64,000 nucleotides of DNA, from positions 125,150,391-125,214,390 of the forward strand of contig CM043947.1 in NCBI GenBank assembly GCA_014529385.2. Reading direction: 5' to 3'. Source of the stretch: Adiantum capillus-veneris. Taxonomy: Eukaryota; Streptophyta; Polypodiopsida; Polypodiales; Pteridaceae. The position numbers and the translations under genes were made by a program. Positions 54,204 through 64,000 of this stretch are shown here, piece by piece (positions within the stretch are counted from its first letter, which is position 1; every line of letters begins with the position of its first letter). The notes beneath the pieces are model-generated. The model saw nothing but the letters and a program-made list of their open reading frames with translations, searched no databases and was not told where the DNA came from.

Positions 54204-57200
54204 AGCCACACGTGTGGTTTAGAGACCGTTGATTTCAAAGATTAGTGGAGAGGATCTAACATTGCTCGGTTGATGTTGAGCTTGCTAGTAGCTCAAAAAT
54301 GGTTAAGCCAAAGGCAAGTCCCAAAAGGATTCGTTATTAGGTCTATAGTTCCCAATGGTGTACCTTGACTTAAGTCCTTTCTAATGAAGATAATAGATCC
54401 CTTTCCTACTTACCCTCTTGCAATCAACAGGTCGAACCTTTCATGGACAACTTATAAGGTTCTCTTGCATGTTTTGTCTGGGGGAAGCTTCTTGCGAATT
54501 TGGATCAAGTCACTGTTGTATTCTTGACGATTTGTTTTCTAGAAATTGGTTGCAAGTCAAGCTTCTAAATGAACTTTCTTTTTTCTCTTCCAAAATTGTC
54601 TGAATATTTTGTTTAGTTGAAGCCTTATGTATGCACATCATGTTTTTGATCTCTTGACATGTTTCACTTATCGTGTTTCTTGTGCATCATGCTAATTTTT
54701 CTACAAGTTTTTCTAATTACTCTTATCATTTATCTGATGCAAAGAAAATTTCTCTGCAAGAATCTTTATACGACTTGCGCTTGTGTTGTCTTCCTTTTAA
54801 TATCTACCATCATCATGGTGCGTGAGTCTGATCTTTGCAAACTTTTCTAGATAAACCTTTTTTTTTATGAGAACCAATGGTTTATCATGCTCTCCACGTT
54901 TTTTACGAGGGGGTTTTACATGCTAGAAGACATGAGAGTGCTTTCCGAAAACCTTTTAAGTCTACGTGTCATTGTTCACGGGGATACAAGCAAGAAGACT
55001 TGGAGTATAGCATTTAGGAACCATCAAATTAGGTTTTAAGATATAAGAGCAGTTTTTCTCAATAGCGTGTATGTTTTATTGATAATTCTAGAGCCTGAGA
55101 GTTACATAAAGTTTGTTGAGTAAATTGTATGATTGTAACTATTAGTGTTTAGTACCTAAAAATTTGTAGGGTAAAAGCATGTTAACATGGCATGCCTTTT
55201 TTGATAGATAGTATATTCAAGTTAGCACATCTCAAAGAAACTTGGGCGTACGGTAAAATTTTCACAAATAGTATCAAAATTTGTCAAAGTTTGTATATTT
55301 GGATTCCTTGTTTCAGGAGCTTTCTATTGATATATCACATATCATAGATCTTCAAGATCTAGCTCGTGTTATTATACTAGTTAGCATATGTCAAAATTAT
55401 GCTAACTAGCACTATCTGAGAAGCAAAATGCATGTCACGTTAACAAGCTTTCACCCTGTAGACATGTCATCTTTGGCAAGCATGAATTCCTCTAGAGCTT
55501 CATCTAGTATCTATATAGGCTCTCCATCGTCTGCTCCTTCTCATTGTTTTAATCTGCATATGAAAGTCAAGCCTCAGATGTCCTCCTCACATGAAACACA
55601 AAACCCACTTAAAACATCATCCACAATGAGCAACAAGATTTGAATCTTTCTTAATCATCAAGGAACCGTGTAAAGTCTCTGTATCTTGATCCAAAGAAAA
55701 CTATAAAATCCTCATACACTAATCAAAACAAGTATCCATCACCTATAACATGCATCGAAATCATCGGTTTGGTAAAACACTCTCCATCCTTTTTACTCTC
55801 CATCAGATACCGTTTGACTGCATTAAACAAAAGATCTAGAATGCATCTCAAACAGAGCATTAATCTTTCTTGTAAGAACATTATAAAAATAGGTTGGGTC
55901 AACAAGAGCATTACTTTGTTGCGCATCTTCTTGCACCCTTTCTAAACTAATAGCAATAAGCTTTGAATACTCTGCATACATGAGTTCTTCAATTTTACTT
56001 ACTATCACTTCAAGTCAAGATCACAAAAAATATCTCCATTAAGTGAATAATCATGCCTTTCATAAAGAAAATACTCAACATTCATATCTGCAAATAGTTC
56101 TTCTAGAGCAAAAATGGACTCTGAATCAACATCAAAATCATCAGATTTAATATTACCCTCATCCATAAGTAGTTGTATAAGGTTGAAATTATACACTTGC
56201 ATGCTTCTCTGTAGATACAACTGCAATGTTTAACAACAACGCTAAACTGCCTTCCTTCTAATCCTCTATTGTAAACCGTCCCTCTGTGGAGCTTCATTAG
56301 ACATATTCTTTGGTACAACTAAGCCATCTAGATCCTCACACGACCGTGTATATCATCAATTTTCTCCATCAGCATAATTGGATATGTAGAGTTTGAAATC
56401 CCAAGCTTTTCATTAACTGCCTTTACCACTTCTTCATCATTTGTATTTTGCAATAACCTATTGTTTTCAAGGAGAACTCATCTACAACAATCTTAGCTGG
56501 AATTTATTTGTAAACATCTACATAAGTAGGCACATTGATACAATCCAACTCATCGTCTTCCATTCTAGGATCCCAACGCTCTTGGGTAATAGCTAGCTCC
56601 AACTATGAATACATTTCCACTAAATCTCTTGAACTCACTCAACAAAGTTTGTAATTACAAATCTATCAAACTTTAGAATGTAATTTACCTTGGATACTCC
56701 ATGTAGCTCCAATTCAGCCTCATAGCACTCTAGATAGGCTTCTGGATTGTAGTCATCAAAACGTATGTGCTTGTCAAAAAGTGAGCACGCAGCATTCTAC
56801 AAAGTTAAATGTTGTGTCATCTCGTGATTCTAGTTTTCTGGCTCAACATACTCCAATACTTTATAAAACTTTGTTGTATTATTTTGCTCTTCAATATTGC
56901 TTATTTTATCCATTGTAGATTGCTTCACCTCATAATTCTTTCTTCCCAAACTTGTGCGATACTGAGTAATCTCCTACTATTGCATGAAGGTAACAAACTG
57001 CTACATCATCTACTGCATTATCTCTACTTACAGTGTTGACATACTTCTCTGCCAAAATTTTCTCGCTTTTAGGCTCGTTTGCTATCTCTCCCCCTAGCCT
57101 CCGTCCGCCAATGCTGCTATTTTTTAACTGCATGTAGCTCTCTATTTATTATTTATCTGCACGTCATTCCCTTTTTTAAACCTAATAGCTTGATTGTATT

Positions 57201-57520
57201 TTCAACCTCACAACTTGAGTGGCCTTTCACATGGGTCGCCCTTAAATGGCCTTCATATTTTAAGATTAGGCAATTACATTGGAAGAAGAACTTTCCTTCA
57301 CATCTGGTAGCGCATAACTTCGGGCTTTGAAAAGTATCCCAAGCCTCTTTTCCATAGCTTTATTACAAAATATATCTCAAACAATACATTCATGGTGATG
57401 ATATTCTGAAGCCGCAATCAATGTGTCCATGATCATGACATTCCAAAGATAATGCTCATCAAGAACCTTTTGTGCTTTTGTAAAATCACTACCAAGCACA
57501 TCAAAGAGCATACATATTTT
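54204..57520. other. largely unannotatable; weak minus-strand relic
   Basis: No family could be recognised. Between 55723 and 56226 the minus strand has three adjacent frames (for example DDFDVDSESIFALEELFADM and EELMYAEYSKLIAISLERVQ) with an acidic, helical, protein-like composition, and 56930-57133 gives GGRRLGGEIANEP. They may be exons of one decayed gene, but nothing identifies it. Confidence 0.3.
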
Positions 57521-57529
57521 CCAGATTAT

Positions 57530-60500
57530 CAATGAGCAACTTATTTCTATAGGTGAAGTTATTTTTGACAGTTCCCTAATTCTTCTTGACACTTTGCTAG
57601 ATTCTTATCAGACTTTCATTAGTACTTGGAGACTCATGACCCAAGAAAATCGTGAAATTGTCACGTGTGATGCATTATGCACATTGTTGTTGCAAGAGTC
57701 ACTTTCCAAAAAAAACTAGACTACACAACGTGCAGTTGAACATGCCGTTATTACTGCTCAAAGAAAAGGCGGTAATAGCAAAGAAGATGTGTTGCCATTA
57801 TTGTAAAGATTATGATCACTTAATCAAGCAGTGTCCTAATTGAAGAAGGCCAAATAAGTTCAAGGGAGTTGGAAATATTATGCTTACTGCTGCAAATGGT
57901 AGTTCTTTCACACTTATGAACGCATTGTATGTACTTGGCATCGAGAAGAATTTTTTGTATGTATCTGCACTTGCTAGAATTGTTCTTGAAGTCGAATTTT
58001 TGGATGACAGACGTACAATACATGATCTCAGTTTTGGTGATGAAATTGTTGCATCTCACATTTTATGTCGTGGGCTATATAAGCTCAATTTATCTGACAA
58101 ATGTGGGTAGAATTTTGCAAATGCAGTTGTGGATTCTAAGGCTATTTCAGATGCAAAACTTTGTCATACACATTTTGGGCATCTCAATTTTTCCAGCTTG
58201 GTACGTTTGCAAAAATTTGATATGGCTTCTTCTTTGATGCGTCTTGAAGCAACTATCACACATGTTTGTGAAGGCTGTATTTTGGGTAAGATGCAGCGTG
58301 TAAAGTTTCTAAAGGATTGTTCAATTAGGGCCACATGCAAGTTGCAGTTTTTGCATAGTTGTTTGTGGACTCTAGGCATGCATGGGTATATCCTCTTAAA
58401 GCAAAGTCCGAAGTCTTTATGTGCTTCAAGAGATTTCTAGATATGGCTCAAAATGTCTCAAAATGTATTGTGGACACCCTCCGTTTTGATCAAGGGGGAA
58501 GTATATGTCTCATGAATTTTATGCATTTTTGGCTTGTTGTGGGAGAAAAAACCAATGTACAATGCCTTGCACGCTCTTATAAAATGGTGTTACTCAGAGG
58601 AAAACTAGGTCACGTACAGAAATGACACGATGTATGGTAAGAGCCAAGCTTTTCCGCATTTCTTTTGGCTTGAGTCCATCATGTGTGCCACTTATGTACT
58701 AAAAAGGTGTCCTACAAAATCTTTGTAGTCTATGATTCCATATGAAGCATGGCATGATAGAATGCCTTCTATTGAGCACATGTGTGTTTTTGGCTGTTTG
58801 GCATATTCTTTGGTGCCACAAACGCAATGCAAGAAATTGGATGATAAGGTTGCCAAATGTATTTTTGTTTGGTTATAGTACTGAAAGAAAAGGTTATAGG
58901 TTGTATCATCCACAAAAGAAACATATCTTGGTCTCACGGGATATTTTGTTTGTGGAAGATTCTGTTCAGTCCTTGTTGTCATGTACTAGAGACAATAATC
59001 TAAGCTCACATGAGATTTATGAAACTTTGTGGCCTCTTTTTAGTGGAGGAAGTTTGAATGTAATTTCCAATGAGGTAAATGTGCAGTCTATGGGGATTTT
59101 TAAGAATGTTACAAATCAGCCTATTACTGATGCAGATGTACATGATGTACTTGATGAGGAAAGGTCTGAGAATGAGCAGGCTAGAGGTATGCCTAAATGG
59201 CTGGTGCATACTTTGCATGGCAGTAAATTGGATGCACCTTTGTCTAGTCGTACTCGTTCAAGTTCTCACCATGTATCTTATGGATCAAATTGTTATGCTT
59301 TGGTTGTGTCTAGCTTACATGATATTGAGGAACCTCTGTCTTTTAATGAAGCACCAAATTCAAAAAATTGGATGGTTGCCATGCAATTAGAATATGATGC
59401 ACTTGTAGAAAATGACACATGGACTTTATGTGATTTTCCTCCCGGAAAAAAGGCCATTGGTACGAAGTGGGTTTACAAGTTAAAATGCAAGCCGGATGGT
59501 AATCCTTGTAAGGCTCGACTTGTTGCAAAAGGTTATGCACAACAGAAAGGCATAGATTATGAAGAGACTTTTTCTCCCATGTGTCATTGGTAGCTCATTT
59601 TGGTTGGGATGTACAGCAATCAGACATTGTTACTTCTTTCTTGCATGGTGACATATTTGAGGAAGTTTATGTAATGCAACCTCATGGTTTTGTTGAGAAA
59701 GGACAAGCGGATAAAGTGTATAGATGTAAGAAATCTTTGCATGGGTTGAAGGAATCTCCTCATGCTTGGTATGAGAAGGTTGTCACTCATTTGGTCAAAT
59801 GATGCTTTCATAATAGTCCAACAGAAAGCACATTGTATGTAAAGTGTGAGGGTGATGTACTTCTCATTGTGATTCACTATGTGGATGATTTGCTTATCAT
59901 TGGACCAAATGAGAGACATATTTCTGAATTTAAGGCTGATTTGAATGCTACTTTAATGATGAAAGATTTAGGATTGTTGCATCATCACTTGGGTATACAA
60001 TTTAAGCAATGTGATGGTGGTATTTCCTTATGTCTGAAAAGTTACGTAGAGACATTTCTATGTAAGTTTGGACTTGAGAATTTCAAACCTATTTCCACTC
60101 CCACAGAAACATATTTGAAATTGAGTCTTCACCAAACTTCTATTGGCTACCTCATTTGTGTATACAACATGAGGCCAGACATTCAATTTGCAATCTCACA
60201 GGTAAGTAGATTTATGCATAGCCTAGGGTCTAAGCATTGCCAGGCTGTCAAGAGGATTTTCTGCTACTTGAGTGGATTTTTATATCTTGGCTTGTTTTAT
60301 CCCAAGGGGGGATCATTTCTGCCAGACTTACATGCTTTTTCAAAATCTAATTGGGTTGGTTGTTTTGACACGCAAGTGTCCACAAGTGGTTTTTGTTTCA
60401 TGCTTGGTAGTTCATGTATATCATGGTTGAGCAAGAAGAAACCTACTATGGCCACTTCTAGTTGTGAGGCTAAGCATAGGGCAATCTTCACAGCTACAGA

Positions 60501-60870
60501 TGATTTGGGTGTTCGATAGGACACTGCCAACACTATCTACCGCAATAGTCATAGCGCATTGGCAATTGCAAGGAACCTAGTTTTTCATACTCGAACAAAG
60601 CACATTGAGGTGCATTACTACTATGTCAGGGAGAGGCTCTCATTAAAAGAGATGAGCTTGGCTTATGTGACAACACAAGACAACCTTGCAGATATTTTCA
60701 CAAAGGCATTGTCTCGTGAGAAGTTTGAAGTTTTCCGCAAAGCTTCAGGCTTACTCCCTTTGTGGATTGATCATGTCATTAGGGAATGGCACTTACCTTT
60801 ACTCTATGTGCTAGATCTTGTTCACCACATCACTCCTAAGGGGAGATTTGTTACCATATATATGTGGTAG
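57530..60870 (+). pseudogene. decayed Ty1/copia polyprotein
   Basis: Reading frames on the plus strand give, in order: GAG end and zinc knuckle CHYCKDYDHLIKQC (about 57790); the segment after the protease, LYVLGIEKNFLYVSALA (57920); integrase zinc domain CHTHFGHLNFSSL ... HVCEGCILGKMQ; CVFGCLAYSLVPQT; reverse transcriptase with GTKWVYKLKCKPDG, KARLVAKGYAQQKGIDY, VTSFLHGDIFEEVYV and YVDDLLIIG; and RNase H with SHSALAIARNLVFHTRTKHIE. The D-[ST]-G protease box and the integrase D-D pair are lost to deletions, and the frame changes about eight times. It is a different, older family from the copia at 10.9 kb. Confidence 0.88.
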
Positions 60871-61040
60871 TGATGTGGTGAACACACTTAGGACCGCCGG
60901 GACATTTTTTCCCTCACTAGGAGGTTTTTTCCCCCATGCATTGTATATACTCCCATCATTATAGGGCTATCTATCTTTCCAATTCACACTAAGTAATACA
61001 CTTTCTATTTTGTTCCTTGAGCTTCCTGTGTCTTCTCCAA
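60849..61040 (+). repeat. probable 3' LTR start of the decayed copia
   Basis: A purine tract AAGGGGAGAT (60838-60847) is followed by TGTTACCATATATATG, the layout of a polypurine tract and LTR start. The stretch includes GGTTTTTTCCCCCATGC and CTTCCTGTGTCTTCTCCA, both resembling parts of the LTR at 10865. The right end could not be fixed and no 5' LTR was found. Confidence 0.5.
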
Positions 61041-61176
61041 GATGTGTGTGTTTTCCTGTAGCCGTAATTTTGACACTTTATTTTTCTCTCTCATCTCCCC
61101 CTTTTTGTATTCCCAAAATGAAATTGTGCTATATCTAGCTGTAATTGTGAATCTTATTGCAAAGTGTTTGTAAAAC

Positions 61177-61179
<3 letters not shown>

Positions 61180-61233
<54 letters not shown>

Positions 61234-61243
61234 GGAGAGAGAA
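61180..61243. repeat. (GT)n(GA)n microsatellite
   Basis: A GT run (61180-61213) continues into a GA run (61214-61243). Confidence 0.95.
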
Positions 61244-61299
61244 AGGTGTGAGCATCAAGTAACATAGCATTGTATTCTATCGTGCAGAGTTATCAAAAT

Positions 61300-61930
61300 G
61301 AGCAAAAGTTACAAGGCTTAAGTCAAAAATCATCGGGTCGGTATCAAACACACCAACCATATCATCTACTTCATCCATATCTGAGCATTCAGTGAAGCTA
61401 TCTCCCATTCCATGTCATTGTCATAACCAACTTCTGCAACAATAGCTCCATGGTTCTTGAAGACACCATATTGCTTTTATGCTACTCTTGTTGCAATTTT
61501 TACTAGCTTATGGATAAGTCTCATGTTGCAAAAAACATACACCAAATTCGCAGTCTATTTAAAATAAATCTAGTTTTGTTTTTTGGTATCCATAGAATTG
61601 AGTGCCGGCTTGTTTCTCTTGCAGCTTCCACTTGATTTGCCAACTAATAAAACCCTTACTGCAATGTGTTATAGCTCCACCTTCTCTCCACTGTACTCCT
61701 TACATCATAGAGGCACACTTGTTTTTGTAAGGGAATCTATATGCCATGAAAGTTCAAACATACCAGTTCTGTTAGCATAATCAACCCACTGATGAGAAGC
61801 TACTTTTCCATCCTCTTGTCCCAAGAGTTGAGCACACACTGTTTTGAAGCCGGTCATGAATTATTTGTTGACCAACTATTGATGCATTTGGAATTTAGGA
61901 TCCAATACGAATGTTGCACCATGCAACAAT
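61300..61930. other. no clear gene; possible decayed 3' end of the hAT relic
   Basis: Frames are short. Minus-strand sequence just left of the next relic may be its continuation, but no motif can be read with confidence. Confidence 0.3.
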
Positions 61931-61939
61931 GTATACAAC

Positions 61940-63500
61940 TGCACCTATCACTTGTCGGCAGTTGTTGTGATTATGGCAGTTTTATCCTTTGTACCAAATC
62001 CAGCATTCTCTCTTAGCTTCTTGCGAAAGGCCTCTAGCATATACCAATAGATTCAACCAAAGATGAAAGAGTCTGTGTCAATAGTTTGCAAAAGATCTAC
62101 AAATGGTTTTACTAGAGTGACAATCCTCTCTATATTATGCCAAAAAACTAGCAAGTTGACCAATTGTGCACATCTTGTAGCTATATTCTGATAGCTAGGA
62201 TACTTGTTGAGCCATGCATCCCATACTTATCTTCTACAAAAATGTATGCTTCACTTCTTGCAATGTGTCAAGAACATAATAGCAAACCTTGACGCACAAA
62301 ATATCTGTAAAGTTTTATTGGGTGATTTTGTTTAAAAAAGAGCATATGAAAATTGATCTCTCTGATAAATTTCACCACATGTTTTGCACATTAGGAAAAT
62401 TTTGAACTCATTTTTGGGCCTTTTAAGAGTGCCACATCATCAAAGTTTGTACAAAAGAAAGCAACTCAGTAGACCCCTCTAAATATTGCTAAGAACCCCA
62501 TGATATGACCTATAATTGGAAAGTTCTTGAAAAATGGATTCTAAAGAGCAAAGCTCTAAAAATTTTGGATGACTTCTATGAAAGTTATGCCATTTTTTTT
62601 CAATCAGCCAGGTTTTGTTACTGTTAAGGTAATCTAAAATCACCTTTTTCTAGATCTACATGAAGGCAATGTCCGATACATGCATGCTATATATCAATAG
62701 ATAGCATTTGAAGAGTAGATTCTAAATATCCAACCTCCGACAAGTTTGGATCATATTTGCAAAAAATTTACCGATCCCCACTTTTTGAAAGCTATGCCAC
62801 ATCAACAATTCTTACAAGGCCCATTTTTTAGTCCAAACTATTCCTAATGCCCAATAGATTTTGTTTTATGCAAGACATTTTACCAATGTCCTTTAAAAAC
62901 AAAGTAAAATTATGCATAGCACATGGTACTCAAGTAATAGTTGGGTACTTAACTTGCATAGCCCTTCCTGCAGCATTGCAGTTGGATGCATTATCTGTGA
63001 CAATTGCAAGCACATGCTTTGGTCCACCTACCCTTGCTATTGCATGATCGTATACCCTTGCTACATAGCCACTCGTTTTCTCTTTAAATGAGGTGTGCAT
63101 AGCTTCTACAAACATGGACCCTCTAGGGTTGATAAGCATCACATTGATTAGCGGCTTCTTCAGACAGTTAGTCCATCCATCCAATGCTATGGTGCACCAT
63201 ATGTAGAAACAAAGTCTACCATCATGCATTTGAGGATGCCTTTGGTACTTTCTTTCACAAAACCTTTTTTGGTCGTGCTCATCAAAGCATCTTGAAATAT
63301 GGAATTATGCATAGCTTGAATGGTATACCGCATGCCACAAAATCTTGCATCCATTTCAAGTGTAACTCAAAGAACCGCTGCTTGTCTAATGCTTCATACA
63401 ACCTCTATCCATTAATTAATTCTTTGCAATATTTAGTTGTGCTAAGGCCCACTTCCGACATTAAAGCATGCCCATCAAGAGGAGTCGACTGAGGAGTAGG
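61940..63500 (-). pseudogene. second hAT (DUF659) transposase relic
   Basis: On the minus strand, ELHLKWMQDFVACGIPF (about 63350) is followed by a DUF659 frame (62930-63229) with TIALDGWTNCLKKPLINVML, FVEAMHTSFKEK and AIVTDNASNCNAAGRAMQVK. A TGA at 62930-62932 replaces the Trp of the next motif, which continues VPCAMHNFTLFLKDIGKM. Further on, VTLVKPFVDLLQTIDTDS and YMLEAFRKKLRE (62010-62110) give the region after DUF659. It is more decayed than the hAT gene at 1-3.9 kb and belongs to a different subfamily. Confidence 0.75.
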
Positions 63501-63649
63501 ATCATTTACTTGCATGATTACATGCTCCATCTCCTCATTTCCAATCATAACATGTGGCATACATATCAATCATGAAATTTTTCCCAAATAGCCTGCTCCC
63601 AAGACAATAGTAGATGCAAGTATTCCACTTGAGCGATGATATTGTCCAA

Positions 63650-64000
63650 AAGGTGACATGCAATCTGAATTGTACTATGTGGACACAAGAGTGTCACGAT
63701 AGTGATCCATGTATAGGGTGAAGGGGAGACTCTAAATGCACAAGGAGTACATTTTTATGGTGAGAAAAGTGATAAAACCATTGTTGGATGCTACAAGTCT
63801 AGAGGAGGAGCTAAACATGTTCACTTCTTTGATGATGAAGATGAAGTTGAGACAACTCACAAGAGTTTTTAGGGTCATTGGGCAAGAGCAACTACTGAGA
63901 CTATGGTAAAAGTGGGAGACCTAGAAGAACCATACATTGTGCTTATAGGTCATGGATCAGAGATTAACTTCATGTCCAAGAGTTTGTATCAAAAAGAAAA
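63650..64000 (+). pseudogene. gypsy GAG end and protease start, cut by the window edge
   Basis: The plus strand reads ETLNAQGVHFYGEKSDKTIV, KHVHFFDDEDEVETTHKSF, a TAG, then GHWARATTETMVKVGDLEEP and YIVLIGHGSEINFMSKSLYQ. This is the GAG-protease junction of a plant gypsy family whose active site is normally DHGSEIN; here the Asp is Gly. The rest lies beyond 64000. Confidence 0.7.

Overview
The window is nuclear DNA of a land plant, with no sign of prokaryotic or organellar genes. Three things point to this: Ty1/copia and Ty3/gypsy LTR retrotransposons whose primer-binding sites match plant initiator-methionine tRNA; hAT (BED, DUF659) transposase genes with plant-type GT-AG introns; and a long fossil of plant PLS-type pentatricopeptide repeat (PPR) coding sequence. 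The many PPR fossils and the DUF7869-type gene suggest a large, repeat-rich non-flowering genome, perhaps a fern or lycophyte. That is inference. No gene in the window is certainly intact, and no rRNA, tRNA or CRISPR array was found.

Layout. 1-3.9 kb: a minus-strand hAT transposase gene, split near its 3' end by a 1.34 kb element with CACTAGG...CCTAGTG ends flanked by TTAA; a second copy in the opposite orientation lies at 7.28-8.60 kb. 3.9-9.5 kb: a strong GTACGG hairpin, gene-free DNA with CT/GA microsatellites, a dead LINE fragment and an 88-bp tandem repeat. 9.56-17.88 kb: a minus-strand DUF7869-type gene, interrupted by a 5.2 kb copia element (10865-16069) with near-identical LTRs and a 5-bp target duplication.

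18.0-24.56 kb: a dense array of imperfect palindromes built on CCTATGG...CCATAGG. It lies between a possible 5' untranslated exon (to 19075) and a disabled gene (24585-27302) whose frame contains a possible ParB/sulfiredoxin-like motif. 27.45-33.56 kb: a minus-strand PPR fossil of about 17 degenerate repeat triplets, with an internal duplication of 1,745-bp period. 34.4-42.15 kb: a 2,534-bp tandem duplication of palindrome array plus exon, followed by two FCP1/NIF-like HAD phosphatase reading frames, both with altered catalytic motifs. 42.84-43.48 kb: another palindrome block.

43.5-47.5 kb: short tandem repeats and a LINE tail. 47561-54198: a gypsy element (minus strand, 5-bp target duplication CAAGT), with an internal deletion that removed the reverse transcriptase core. 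54.2-57.5 kb: little that can be recognised. 57.5-61.0 kb: a decayed plus-strand copia element. 61.9-63.5 kb: a second, more decayed minus-strand hAT transposase. 63.65-64 kb: the start of another gypsy protein (plus strand), running off the edge.

Most of the window is therefore nested mobile elements of different ages. The most unusual items are the TTAA-flanked element that splits a coding exon cleanly, the palindrome arrays upstream of several gene fossils, and the three non-TE gene relics (DUF7869-type, ParB-like, FCP1-like).
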